A stretch of 64,000 nucleotides of DNA from Campanula takesimana (GCA_026119855.1 JAOWBW010000036.1:372001-436000), one strand, 5' to 3'. Counted from the stretch's first letter, positions 9,353 to 20,665 are shown. A program made the numbers and translations. The notes: a model not told the origin generated them from the sequence alone.

Positions 9353-11731
9353 ATGGGTAGAAAGAGGGTAGAAAAAGAAAGTCGTGATGCTGCTCTTGTT
9401 TCGAAATTCATGGATGAAATGATGCCCACTAAGCTATTTTGCCGCTCACCCGGAGCCATATTTGATTATTGGGTTTTCTGGAGCCACAACCATACATCAT
9501 CAATCAATTGTGATATTCAAAACGGAATCAAAGATGCTTTTCGCGGTTCTTTCAATTATACACGATACTTTGTTGACGACGTACTGGTTCAATTTTGGGG
9601 AGCAGAGGAGGAGATAGAGGGTGAACTTCACCTTACAACCGCTCTTCAACCCTTTGCTCTCTCAAATATTGAGAATGAAAAGCTCAAGGAGTACAGAAAG
9701 CATTGTGTTGGAGATAAATTATTAGTTGCTGATGAGGCGTCGGGTATAGTTGGTCGCGTTTTCCGGAATCAATTGCCTGAGTTTGGTCCACAGCCGGAGT
9801 ATTACTCTGTGAATGAGTATCCACACCGTGACTTTGCCATAAGGTGTGGTATAAAGTCTATCCAGGCCTTGCCCGTGTTTCAACATCCTGGATTGGCTTG
9901 TGTTGGTGTCCTTGAGCTACTTTCCCCTATACCTACTGCCATTTCACGTTTCGAGCATGTCGAAAGTGTCAATTTGACACTTAAGGTTAGTATTCGGTGA
10001 AAATTGTTTCTCCAAGATTCCATTCCACATCTAAATGCTTTAATTTCACCTTTATGTTTTCCTTGTAGAAGCAACGTCTGAGCACTACAGACATGCTACA
10101 CTTTTTTTCTCAAGTAAGCACAGTGGTCGTACCGTACGTTTTCAGTTTCATTTTATTAATACTAACTTTTAATCCGGTAGTTCATCATATTCTTAATTCA
10201 TCATACCAGATCAATCAAACATATACAAGACATATACAGGATGAAATCCAGACGGCTGTGAAACAAGTGTGCTGGACACATAGGTTAGCTCTTGGAGTTA
10301 TCTGGGTAAGCTTCCAGGGCGAATTATTGGTCCCAATCCCTAAAATGTCGTTTGTTGATAAGGGGCTTGTTAGATTTCTTGACCATTGGAGTTGGAGTGG
10401 CCCATTGAGAGTAGATCAAGGCCTTGTTGGAAAGACATTTTCATCCCGCGATCTCTACTACTGCAGAGATGTATCTCAACTCAGCATTAGTGACTACCCT
10501 CAAGTTCTATTTGCACGCAAGTTCGGACTCGCAGCTTGTTTCACAGCTTGCTTGTGGAATATTTCAACCGGCAATCATGAACTTGTAATCGAGTTCTCTC
10601 TTTCTAGAGAAACGACATATAATCAAGATCTCCACAGTTTGTTTTTCTCAATATTGGCAACAATGAATCAACAATTAAGAAGCTTCAAGGTTGTAACAGG
10701 GGATATGTATATTGATATAGCAAATGAAACTCACAAACAAAGGGAACAAAGCAGTAACGAGCTGACTTCTTACATGACAATAAGCACACCTACGACATCA
10801 GAGGCGGATATTGATAATGAAACATCTACCGACGTTCATAAACAAAGGGAACAAAGCAATAACGATCTGACTTCTTACATGACAATAAGCACACCTACGA
10901 CATCAGAGGCGGATATTGATAATGAAACATCTACTGACATTCGTAAACAAAGGGAACAAAGCAATAATGATCTGACTTCTTTCAAGACAATAAGCAGACC
11001 TACGACGTCAGAGGGGAACTCTTTGCAGAGCCGTGGTAGTAAGTTTCATTTCTTTGAATTCAATGATTCTTACATGTGAAGTTTGCTCGACTTAGTTTCT
11101 TATTTTAGAAAACTACTCATTAAAACCTTTTGTAGATGTTATTTTCTCATTGAGTTAACTTTGTGCAGCTACTGGATGTTCAATGATGAGTACGTGTAAG
11201 AAGCCTGATTGGCCATCTTTGATACTTGTAAATGAATCGGATCAATTTATTCCAGAATCTTCTTTTCCTGTCAACACAAGTGCACAGAGAGCGGAAAGGT
11301 TAGCATTATAAAAATATTATAACCAAAAACATATTTAGACTGCATATTACCAAAAACATATTCATACTATATATAATCCATAGTCTTGTCTAAAATTGTA
11401 CATGGGCTTAGATATTGCTTCTTTGTTTTTTTTTTGTGTGTGTTTTTTTTACTGAACCACACAACTAAATGTGAGTAGACAAAAATTGCACATAGTCTTA
11501 ATATTGGTTTTCATAGTTATTTTATTTATTTACAGTGAATGTAGTGGCTGGGGAAATAGCGAAACCGCATCTACGAATTGGGTGACACTATTCGGGTACA
11601 ATATATATGGACACCAATCAAATACTCTTCCCATTAATCGATCGAGGGCAGAGTCTTTAGCTCCTGGCACGCCTCTTTCCGAGGCCTCTGCTATTTACCC
11701 AGATGGTAAGGACAAGATCGAAGGACAGTAA
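9353..11731 (+). CDS. NIN-like protein (NLP) lacking the RWP-RK domain
   Basis: NLPs are nuclear nitrate-response transcription factors with an N-terminal GAF-like region, RWP-RK DNA-binding domain and C-terminal PB1. A phase-consistent model is exons 9353-9985, 10069-10113, 10210-11038, 11169-11298 and 11536-11731, all GT-AG, giving 610 codons. The second intron (10114-10209) is also open, so it could be retained. Exon 1 carries the NLP hallmark region: GIVGRVFRNQLPEF, YYSVNEYPHRDFAIRCG, ALPVFQHPGLACVGVLEL. Exon 3 has CWTHRLALGVIWV and QGLVGKTF and ends in three 35-residue repeats. No RWP-RK motif is found in any frame where it should follow. A PB1 stub lies downstream (12464-12594) and can be spliced on. 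It may be a partner protein without DNA binding or an early pseudogene; splice sites argue that it is, or recently was, expressed. Confidence 0.75.
10732..11016 (+). repeat. Intragenic 105-bp tandem repeat, 2.7 copies
   Basis: The unit encoding KQREQSxN(E/D)LTS and TISTPTTSEADIDNETSTD starts at 10732, 10837 and 10942. Copies are nearly identical and the period is a multiple of three, so the frame is preserved. It sits where an NLP normally passes from GAF-like region to RWP-RK. Confidence 0.9.
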
Positions 11732-12463
11732 TCCGATCAGGATGTTAATTGAGCTGGAAGGTGATGTGCAAAACATGCCATGACTTTTTTTAATCAAAGG
11801 AATGTATGGTTGTTGCTAAAAACTAGCTTGATTCGCTTTTGATTTCTTTTGATGAGCGTGTAATATAACTGTATTGTTCATTAGACAAGAAAACATTTGA
11901 ATATTTTGAGGTGGTGTTGTTACATGTTTTGGTCCTAAGGCTTTGTTTGGTTTTGTTGTTGTTGTTGTATGTCATCTTTTGGCCATCTTGCAACACAATG
12001 TGAATGTGTACGATCAAAGCCGTAGTCATTATTTCATTTCAGTTCTTTGCATCTCCCATATGACATTCCGCACTTTCTGTTTTTTGACAAAAAATGTTAA
12101 TTTTTGCTATATTTTGAGGGTGTTCCTTCAGTGTGCAGCTTTGAGAGATGATTCATATTTGTGGGATTAGAGTAGTGACAAACTCTTAAAGAAGCTGATA
12201 TGCTGGAATTGTTTGAGATGGAACAATTGTTTCCTGCTCTGCCTGCGTTCACCTGGAATTTCTCCAAGTAAGTTCCCTTTCTTTTCTCCGCTTTTATAAA
12301 TGGAACACAATCTCTGCCATCATATTTTCCATAATCACAATATACTTCAAATGGAAATATGTTAATATCTTTAATTAATGGGGCACACTTATCGTACTCA
12401 GAAACTTTAACCCACTAATAACTCCCACTCATATTTTCCTAAAGGGCCTAGCTATTTACCCAG
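11732..12463 (+). other. 3' region or last intron of the NLP-like gene
   Basis: The stretch is T-rich and intron- or UTR-like, with a donor-like TTTCTCCAAGTAAGT at about 12263. No additional conserved exon could be recognised, although a degraded one (12180-12270) cannot be excluded. Confidence 0.35.
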
Positions 12464-12594
12464 ATGTTGAAATGGTGACATATGTGGAATTAATGACCAT
12501 AAAAATAAGCTACAGGAATGATATCATAAAGTTCGACCTGCCCCCTTCATCCATATATGCAGATTTGCTGGACAATATAGTTAATAGACTATAA
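12464..12594 (+). pseudogene. PB1-domain stub, possible alternative last exon of the NLP-like gene
   Basis: The frame reads VEMVTYVELMTIKISYRND then IIKFDLPPSS and stops at 12592-12594. Its VKVSYxxDxIxFxLP pattern is the first two strands of an NLP PB1 domain; the remaining ~45 residues, including the acidic OPCA part, are missing. A donor at 11706 (CAGATG|GTAAGG) and an acceptor at 12463 (TATTTACCCAG|AT) join in frame, GAT being rebuilt across the junction. The 15-base word GCTATTTACCCAGAT occurs at both sites. Two MITEs follow 100 bp downstream. I infer truncation of an original C-terminus. Confidence 0.6.
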
Positions 12595-12693
12595 TCCGGT
12601 CGTTCACTAGATTAACATTTGACTTGTTTTTGAGGAGTATATAGCTGCGCATCTCCGCCTCCAGTAGCATAATACAATAGGAAAAAAAATATA

Positions 12694-12952
12694 CTACCTC
12701 TGTCCCTAAATGAGTGTCCAAATTTCATTTTAAGGGACACTGAAAATCTCAACTTTTTTGTACAATTTGGTAGCAAATATTCATATATAATTTTGTAATC
12801 TCCTTTCCAAACATTTAGTTTTGCACGTATAAAGAAACCGGTGAAAAATTTTTCGAAAAAAAACATTTAGGGACAAAGTTATGTTCTAAAAAGACACTCA
12901 TTTTGGGACAAAAATTTCTTGAAAATGGACACTCATTTAGGGACAGAGGGAG
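12694..12952. mobile_element. Stowaway-like MITE, tandem pair copy 1
   Basis: Termini CTACCTCTGTCCCTAAATGA and TCATTTAGGGACAGAGGGAG with TA at 12692-12693 and 12953-12954. Near-identical to the element that starts six bases later. Confidence 0.85.
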
Positions 12953-12958
12953 TATATA

Positions 12959-13216
12959 CTACCTCTGTCCCTAAATGAGTGTCCAAATTTCATTTTAAGG
13001 GACATTGAAAATCTCAACTTTGTGTACAATTTGGTAGCAAAGATTCATATATAATCTTGTAATCTCATTTCCAAACATTTAGTTTTGCACGTATAAAGAA
13101 ACCGGTGAATTTTTTTTCGAAAAATAACATTTAGGGACAAAGTTATGCTAAAAAAAGACACTCATTTTGGGACAAAAATTTCTTGAAAATGGACACTCAT
13201 TTTGGGACAGAGGGAG
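12959..13216. mobile_element. Stowaway-like MITE, tandem pair copy 2
   Basis: Same orientation and same interior as copy 1 (AGTTTTGCACGTATAAAG, AACATTTAGGGACAAAG), with TA flanks at 12957-12958 and 13217-13218. Only TATATA separates the two copies. Confidence 0.85.
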
Positions 13217-13466
13217 TATATAAATGGATGGCTTTAAGACATTCAGAAACCTGATGGTTAATTCATGGTTTGTTCTCTTTCTTTTTTTTTCCTAATCTAG
13301 AATATTGTAACACTTGTTGAGAGCGGTTTGAATTCTCAGTATGGTTTATTTTTTGAGTATTAACACAGTGATTTGATTGTGCGTTTAAATTTTAAAGAAG
13401 CACCATTATTCATTATATCAACAACAAACATTATAGTATATCCCACCCAAATAAACAAATATTATA

Positions 13467-13739
13467 CTCCTTCCGTCCTAAACTTATGGTTACTAAAATG
13501 TGTGGAGATTACGAAAAAAAAAGTAGGTGTTGTGACTTGTGAGTGAGAAATGGAGAAAATTAATGAGATAGTGATTTTTGTTGTGAGAGCATGAGAGAGA
13601 AAATTTAACATTTGAGGTAAGTAACCATAAGTTGGGACGAAAGAGTAGTAATTATTTGAAAATAAGTAACTATAAGTTTGGGACGAAGAGAGCAGTAATT
13701 ATTTGAAAATAACTAACCATAAGTTTGGGACGGAAGGAG
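13467..13739. mobile_element. Stowaway-like MITE with repeated 3' end
   Basis: The left terminus CTCCTTCCGTCCTAAACTTA pairs with TAAGTTTGGGACGGAAGGAG at the right; TA at 13465-13466 and 13740-13741. The right terminus occurs three times in a row (about 13620, 13670, 13720), separated by AGTAATTATTTGAAAATAA. Confidence 0.75.
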
Positions 13740-13946
13740 TAGTAATTATTTTAGGAGGTATTAATAGTTGCAATACAGGAAATAATTTGAGACCAACTTC
13801 ATATCATATTACACTAATTATCATTAATTATTCATAAAATCAATCGTGTTTAAGAAGTAGACATACTTGCCAGCATCTTTATTTAGGGTTTGGTCCTCAT
13901 CAACAAAAATTCCCAATCATGGCCTTGTGAAATTCTTGTCACCATC

Positions 13947-15218
13947 TCACTTATCTTTAGTCCTCATAAAAATTGCTGCAGCCAAAAACTCATCCATAGC
14001 TTTAACATAAGATCCTCTAAAACCCTCAAATTTCTTGGATGCATTCTCAATAATTTCACTAACCCTAAAAGCTCTTCTCTTTATCTCTTTCCCTTTCTCA
14101 CTCTCACTCATTACCAACTCTATCTTTTCCATTATTTCCTCAATTGTAACCTTACATTGTGTCCCATTAGCCAACCCAACACAAACCCCTAACTCTTCCT
14201 CCAACATCTTTGCATTATATGGTTGATCACCAACTATAGGCCATGATATCAATGTCACGCCATTGCTTAGCGCCTCGAGCACTGATTCCATCCACAGTGG
14301 GTTAGAAACGCGCCAATTGATGGATGAGATAGTATTTCCTTTTGAGGTGCCCATTCCTTAACTATTAGACCTCGGTCACATTTTCGAATTCTATCTTCAA
14401 ACCCTTTTGGCAACAATGTTTCTCCTTCTTCTTTATTCTCTACTTGACTTTTGTTGACTACCCAAATGAAAGATTTGCCGCTACACTCTATTGCAGTAGC
14501 CAATTGTTTTGTTTGAAATACTGAGGGGACATGTTGTGACCCAAAGGCTACATAAAGGACGGAACCTTTAGTCTTTGTGTCAAGCCATTCCATGCAGTTG
14601 CTTGACACGGAAATGGCTCCATTTTTGTCACGGGAACTAGAACTGTTTCTAGTTCCCGCGATGGGAAGCACTGGCCCTATGGGCCAAACGGGGCAAGAAA
14701 ATTGCTCCCTGAAGTAAGTCAAACCAGTACGGTCAATCTCCTCAAACGTGTTGAAAAGCATCCCATCCGTACAACCCCAATCCTTTAGCATGTTTTGACC
14801 AAAAACCCAAGGCTCCGAATGAGCCTAAGCTCTTCCGCAAGGTTTGTAACATGAAACCGACCGGGAAAACCGGGGATAGAAACTTCACCAGAATTAGTAG
14901 CTTTAATGTGTGGTAAGTTAAGCCAAGTAGAGTGATAAACCGCCATGCCATAAACACCACCGGCGTTAAATATAGCATGAAAAACACCAAACTCATGCGC
15001 CACCTCCGCCGACCACCCAAAGAACATGTCAGATATGACACAAAGAGGCTTTTGACCATCGTTGACTAGGGTTGAAATGAGTTCTCGAAAGGTGGGCCTG
15101 AGACAAGGAGAAGACTCGAGAAGGCGGAGGAGGAGGAGGGGTGGGAGGTTCTCGGTTGACTCGGTGTTGGGAGGGAGGCCGTGATCGGAGCTGTTGAAGG
15201 GGATTTCAAGGAGGCGGA
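13947..15218 (-). pseudogene. UDP-glycosyltransferase (UGT92-like), main part of split gene
   Basis: Family-1 UGTs move sugar from UDP-glucose to small acceptors in the cytosol. This fragment continues the N-terminal piece at 18636-18810 with IRLLEIPFNSSDHGLPPNTE, then MFFGWSAEVAHEFGVFHAIF, WPIGPVLP and the PSPG box beginning WAPQKEILSHPSIGAFLTHC and ending WPIVGDQPYN (Gln last, as in glucosyltransferases), and stops at 13947. Two single-base frameshifts are visible: one before SEPWVFGQ (about 14822) and one inside the PSPG box after HCGWN (about 14289). With the Copia insertion the gene cannot make a normal protein. Parts together would give a normal family length of about 480-490 residues. 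UGT92 is judged from memory of the N-terminus. Confidence 0.85.
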
Positions 15219-15720
15219 TGTTGGGAATTTAGTGGTACCCCGTTTGCAATCTAGATCAAGAACACAAACCCACAAGCACAATAATGGAAGATCACACACA
15301 CAAGAATTGTTTACCCGGTTCGTTCAACACATGAACTACGTCCGGGGGCAATTGCCAAGCCAATATATTATTAATCACACCTTAATAATCTGCTACCATG
15401 TGTCCTAGGTCGTGACTATGCTTATATAGCAGTACAAGGAAGATCTAAATCAAATTAAGGAGAGATTGTGTCAAAATAGGAAACAAATCAGCCCAGCCGG
15501 CATACCAAGCGCCCGCTTACCCCTTACCAGGCGCCCGCTCGAATTAATATCCATGCGGACCAACCTTTCTGCCTAAATGAGCGCTCGCCTGGTCACCACC
15601 AGGCGCCCGCCTGCTTCTCCGCCCAGAAGTTCTCCTCCGGTTTGAACTCCTTCTTGATCTCACCAACTCCCCCGACTTAGATTCCTTTTCTTCCTTGTAG
15701 TTTAGGATCCAATCCCAACA
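15219..15720 (-). repeat. 3' LTR of the UGT-disrupting Copia
   Basis: Begins TGTTGGGAATTTAG and ends AATCCCAACA. Contains a GC-rich block in which GGCGCCCGC-type words occur three to four times (about 15508-15612). Confidence 0.92.
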
Positions 15721-16061
15721 ATCTCCCACCTGGAGACTAAACTCATAAGCATAGAAACACCCATCAACTCCCACCACGGAGTGAACACCTTTGAACACAT
15801 TTTACCCCCCATATTGGCTTGACATTACCGAGCCTCCCGCTCAAGTACTAAGGCGAGTTGAAACCAAGCGACGTTTCAACCCCTCCGTGTTAGATAGTTC
15901 TTGCCTCCCCAAATCAGCTTCTACCTTGATTTCTCTCCGCAAGTCTAACTTCGCCTTCTCCCTCCAGACCCACCTTCCTCGCAATGCTTCCCCTTGAAAC
16001 TTGGACACACCTTGTTTCTTGCATCGTCTTCTCTTGGTCTGAACACGCTCTCTGTTAGGGC

Positions 16062-16792
16062 TAGGGGTGGCATGGTAGGTATACCAACATTTTTTACCTT
16101 GTACCAGTACCAACCAAGATGAAGTTGGTACATGAAAATGAGTACCAGTACCGTACCAACAAACTCGGTATACCAACTTCTTGGTACGGTTGGTACTTGG
16201 TTGGTACGGTTGGTACTACACCTCTACCAAAGAAGGAAAAGTGGAAGACAAACTAACTGAAACTGTCAAAAAGTAACTGAAACAGTCAAAAAAAACTAAC
16301 TGAAACTGTCAAAAACTAACTGAAACAGTCAAAAAACTAATTGAAACTGTCAAAAAATTAACTGAAACTGTCAAAAAACTAACTGAAACTGTCAAAACTA
16401 ACTGAAACTGTCAAACAACTAACTGAAACTGTTAAAAACTTACTGAGAAACTGTCTAAAAACTAACTGAAACTGTCAAAAACTAACTGAAACAATCAAAA
16501 AACTGACTGGAATTTTAAATAACAGATTTTTTAAGTTTTTTTTAGTTTTTTATATACTTACTTTTCTATTAAATTATTAAATATATAATAAACATTATTT
16601 TTATAAAAATAAACTCGGTACACGGTATACCAACCGAACTCACTTTTGTGTACCGTGTACCAACCAATACTGCAAACTCGGTTCGGTACTACCGTACCGA
16701 ACTTTCGGTATACCGACTGTCGGTATACCAAAGCTCTCGGTTCGGCTGGTACTCGGTTGGTAGGTTTTGTTTGGTACGATTGGCCACCCCTA
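16062..16792. mobile_element. hAT-type MITE with internal minisatellite
   Basis: Termini TAGGGGTGGCATGG and TTGGCCACCCCTA and a perfect 8-bp duplication GTTAGGGC (16054-16061, 16793-16800) identify hAT. The ends are rich in GGTACCAACC/TTGGTAC-type inverted words. The interior holds about a dozen tandem copies of a ~20-bp unit AACTAACTGAAACTGTCAAA (16250-16510). Confidence 0.9.
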
Positions 16793-16800
16793 GTTAGGGC

Positions 16801-18026
16801 ACTTGGACCTCCACACCGCGTTGATCAACTTTGTGTCCTTCTCCCCCCTAACATACCGTTTCTTGATGTCTATCCTTTCTACACCAATAGGCCGGTTCTT
16901 TAGCCTCTTGCTCCCACCCGAGCGAATGTCGACATTGTAGGTAGAGTACAACATCTTCCCCTTAGCCCCATGACCTATCACCTTAGATCCTTTTGTGATT
17001 TCCCAAGACCCACCCATGAAGGTCACACCATACCCTTCATCATCAAGTTGTCCACAGAAATCACCCTCCTTCTCAAGTCCGGAACATGCATCACATCGTG
17101 CAATTGTAAAACAGTCCCGTTAGGTGTCTTCATCAACACATCCCCTTTACCTTTGATCTTCAAAGGTTGATCATCACCAAGATAGACAACCCCAAAATCT
17201 CCAGTTTTATACCGCTCCATTGTTTCTGCATCCCCACTAGCATGACAAGAAGCTCCAGAATCCAACACCCAATCTTCACCTGACTGCTCCTCTCCTAGGA
17301 TTAATACATCTCCATCATCCACCACGTGTGCATCACCATCCTTATCCGGATAGTCATAACTGATATGACCCATCGTGCCACAATTGTAGCACTTGACCGG
17401 CTTTTTCCCCTTTTTCGGTCCTCCCCTTCCCCTATTTCTCTCCACCCTAAGTGCAGCCCATCTGCGGAAGATTCTCCCCTTTTCTCTTTCCTTCTCAACT
17501 CCTCTTGAAGGATGAGATCGCGAACCTCCGTATACACTAATGGTGTTTTCGACGTACTGATCGTTGTGACAGTTACCTCCCAACTATCAGGCAACGATTT
17601 TAGTAGAAAACATGCTAACACTTCATCGGAGAAAGTAATATCAACACTTTTCAATTGGTCCACCATACCTTTGAAACTGTCGATATGACTCGCTGCTGTC
17701 TGCCCCTCTGACATCTTCGTATTTGCAAACCTCTTTATCAAATGCACCTTATTGATATTAGACGGCTTCTCATACATGTCTGACAGCATCTGTAGCAACC
17801 CCACCGTTGTCTTGGCCTCCATCGCGTTCCGTGCAACGTCGTCCGTTAGAGCGCTCCTCACCGCTCCTAACGCCTTCCGATCTAACGTCTCCCAATCCCC
17901 TTTTGACATGTCTTCGGGTTTCTCACCTAAGGGTTTATGAAGATCCTTACAATAAAGGTAATCTTCAACCCTTGTCCTCCAAAACGTGAAATTCACACCG
18001 TTGAATTTCTCGATTGAGTTCTTCAT
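16801..18026 (-). pseudogene. Copia gag with partial protease, frameshifted
   Basis: ATG at 18026 starts KNSIEKFNGVNFTFWRTRVE, a Copia gag N-terminus, followed by the retrotrans_gag-type core (LLQMLSDMYEKP, VHLIKRFANTKMSEGQTAAS). A frameshift near 17400 leads to a zinc knuckle CYNCGTMGHISYDY, whose last Cys is Tyr, and to the aspartic protease motif WVLDSGASCHA. A further shift near 17025 leads to VTFMGGSWEITKGSKV, normal protease continuation, and the frame ends by 16800, beside the hAT MITE. It cannot supply integrase or RT, so mobilisation must have been in trans. Confidence 0.8.
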
Positions 18027-18119
18027 CTTGATTGCTTCACAAAGTCCCCAAGAACGTGATTCAAAATTAATCAACTATTGAAACTTTGAATCCTCCTAAC
18101 CAAAGCTCTTGATACCAGT

Positions 18120-18630
18120 TGTTGGGAATTTAGTGGTACCCCGTTTGCAATCTTGATCAAGAACACAAACCCACAAGCACAATAATGGAAGAATCACACA
18201 CACAAGAACACAAGAATTGTTTACCCGGTTCGTTCAACACATGAACTACGTCCGGGGGCAATTGCCAAGTCAATATATTATTAATCACACCTTAATAATC
18301 TGCTACCATGTGTCCTAGGTCGTGACTATGCTTATATAGCAGTACAAGGAAGATCTAAATCAAATTAAGGAGAGATTGTGTCAAAATAGGAAACAAATCA
18401 GCCCAGCCGGCATACCAAGCGCTCGCTTACCCCTTACCAGGCGCCCGCTCGAATTAATATCCATGCGGACCAACCTTTCTGCCTAAATGAGCGCTCGCCT
18501 GGTCACCACCAGGCGCCCGCCTGCTTCTCCACCCAGAAGTTCTCCTCCGGTTTGAACTCCTTCTTGATCTCACCAACTCCCCCGACTTAGACTCCTTTTC
18601 TTCCTTGTAGTTTAGGATCCAATCCCAACA
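18120..18630 (-). repeat. 5' LTR of the UGT-disrupting Copia
   Basis: Same sequence as the left LTR apart from a few substitutions and a 9-base length difference in an ACACAAGA stretch. It is next to the primer binding site. Confidence 0.92.
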
Positions 18631-18635
18631 GCGGA

Positions 18636-18810
18636 TGGTGGAGGATGGAGGGAGAGATGATCGGAGCTTCTTGATGTTGATAGGGGTGTTTATGAAATTT
18701 ATTTGGTAACCTTTTTCTTGTTCTAGTTTGAGTGCCAAGGTTAAGAATGGGATTATATGACCTTGTGCCATGAATGGGAACATCACTATGTTCTCTTTCT
18801 TCATTTCCAT
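18636..18810 (-). pseudogene. UGT N-terminal fragment, separated by the Copia insertion
   Basis: ATG at 18810 opens EMKKENIVMFPFMAQGHIIP, with the family's acceptor-activating His in the AQGH motif, and runs to PPSSTIR where the retrotransposon begins. The five bases GCGGA are present on both sides of the insertion (15214-15218 and 18631-18635), so the two halves were contiguous before it. Confidence 0.85.
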
Positions 18811-19582
18811 GATTATTAACCGAGAAAGAAAAAAAAGCAGGAAAATTAATTTGATGAGATGATAACAAAGACGAAGGAGAAATTATTACATGAGACAGTC
18901 ACATGTATATAAACTTAAAACATTTAAATTGACCATCTTTAATGGATTCCTAGGTTAGGATAATCTTGACGTTAATGTTGATATATCTCCATATTGATGT
19001 AATTTTGGTATGTTTTTTATTATATTGAATTGAAAGAGATATCAAATAAAATAATAAATTTATTGGTTAATTTGAATGGAATTAAATGCAAGGATTTCTT
19101 CATATCCATATGAATATGAATGATAATAGTTATCAAGGAAATAATGTAACGGTGTAATTTTGAAACTCATAAGATTATTACATCATTGGTCAGATTTCAA
19201 GTACTACTTTTCCTTGTAGATTTATGTCCTAAAATAGAATGTAAGACTATGGCCGACTGGAATGTCTAAAAATAGGGCATATGATAACCCCAAGCTATTA
19301 ATAATATGGCCGTGATCTATCTTTACGTGCGACTATCTCCACTGTTAAAAAAAAATGGGGAAAGAAAGATCAAATCCTCTAGAAAAAGTTAAAAAAAAAA
19401 AGAAGCTTTCTACATATGCATCAGAAGCGCCGTAATGATCAATTAGCCTGTTTTTGTACAGATAGAATAATAAATGCTTACTTATCATCATGATGTACAA
19501 TAAATGTTAGGAATTCACTTCTGTAATAAAGTCGGCCTACTAAGTTATTGAGCAGCGGTGTAGAATTAGATCCCAAAGATAG
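18811..19582. other. Upstream region of the UGT gene, no further gene
   Basis: This AT-rich stretch is the promoter side of the UGT start at 18810. No ORF, element end or strong promoter motif could be assigned. Confidence 0.4.
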
Positions 19583-19584
19583 TA

Positions 19585-19840
19585 CTACCTCCGTCCCAGT
19601 TCAATGTGCACTTTTACTGTTCATGTGGTCAATTCATTCGAACTTTGACCATTATTTTGTGAAAATCTAGCTATTATTATATAATTTTGAAATTTGTTAT
19701 TGTTTTATTGTTAGAAATAGTATCAATAACATCTTTCAAAATTGCATAGAGATATATAGATTTTCATAAAATTAAGGTCAAATTTCAGTCAAATTGACCA
19801 AAAAAGTCAAACAGTGCACATTGACCTGGGACGGAGGTAG
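19585..19840. mobile_element. Stowaway-type MITE
   Basis: CTACCTCCGTCCCAGTTCAA and its inverted partner TTGACCTGGGACGGAGGTAG, with TA at 19583-19584 and 19841-19842. GTGCACTTTTACTGTT/AACAGTGCAC extends the inverted arms. Confidence 0.88.
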
Positions 19841-19842
19841 TA

Positions 19843-20417
19843 CGTCTTTCCTTGAAAGACTTTTTCAAAAATTCTATATAATTTTGAATATGAGATTAAA
19901 CGGAGATAGTTACCTTTCAGAAAATTCTAACGATAGAGGAAATGCCTCTCTTGTATTCTTAGGAGGGTATGATAAAACATAAAACTAAAGCAGATTATTA
20001 AGCCAATGAAGAAATTATGTGAAATTTAATAGCTAATGTAATTCAAAATATTCTATCAATTACTGAACGAATTTTATCTTCTTATTAGTTGTCAATTTAA
20101 TTGAGTTTGACCAATAATTTAAATAAAGTAAAATTTTTAGTCAAAAATAAATTTTATGGCGTAGTTAAATTTATGTAAATATAACAATCACATGTTTCTT
20201 AGACGGGCGTATAGTTATAGATATTTTAACTAGTACGTCTATTTTTTTATGCAACTGGTACATCTATTTAGAATTCTAATTTGTACGAATTCGATTGGAG
20301 CTCTATGAAGATTCACTTTGAAACATATATAGGTTTTAGATGATAATCTTGTAGCCCGCGCAAGCTCGGGTTCAGGTTCAAGTTTAGGTTCAATTAGCAC
20401 TTTAGACCTAGACCAAC
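19843..20417. other. Intergenic, nothing recognised
   Basis: AT-rich sequence with a faint MITE-like stretch near 20090-20130 (AATTTAATTGAGTTTGACCA). No gene. Confidence 0.4.
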
Positions 20418-20665
20418 CCCATATGCAAAGTTAACATGCAATCTTATTACCTCATCTCAATTTTAAATTTTACACATAAACCTACTTAATAAGGACAGGC
20501 CCCATATGCAAAGTTAACATGCAATCTTATTACTCATCTCAATTTTAAATTTACACACAAACCTACTTATATAACGACCGGGCCCATATGCAAAGTTAAC
20601 ATGTAATCTTTTTACCTCATCTCAATTATAAATTTTACACATAAACCTAGCTATATAAAGAAACC
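20418..20665. repeat. Tandem repeat, ~82-bp unit, three copies
   Basis: CCCATATGCAAAGTTAACAT starts at 20418, 20501 and 20583, each followed by CTCATCTCAATT and ACACAWAAACCTA. Non-coding. Confidence 0.8.

Larger units (their letters stand above)
15219..18630 (-). mobile_element. Non-autonomous Copia LTR retrotransposon inside the UGT gene
   Basis: TG...CA LTRs of 502 and 511 bp (15219-15720, 18120-18630) are flanked by the 5-bp duplication GCGGA. The orientation is minus: a primer site TGGTATCAAGAG complementary to initiator tRNA-Met lies at about 18104-18117, and a purine tract (AGGTGGGAGAT, complement of 15721-15731) precedes the left LTR. The interior has gag and part of protease only; integrase and reverse transcriptase are absent. 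The LTRs differ by about five substitutions and two indels by hand count, so insertion is recent. A hAT MITE is nested at 16062-16792. Confidence 0.92.

Noticed and set aside
10114..10209. Membrane segment in the NLP-like protein
   Set aside because: The hydrophobic stretch is the translated second intron, which has GT-AG ends and interrupts the NLP alignment.
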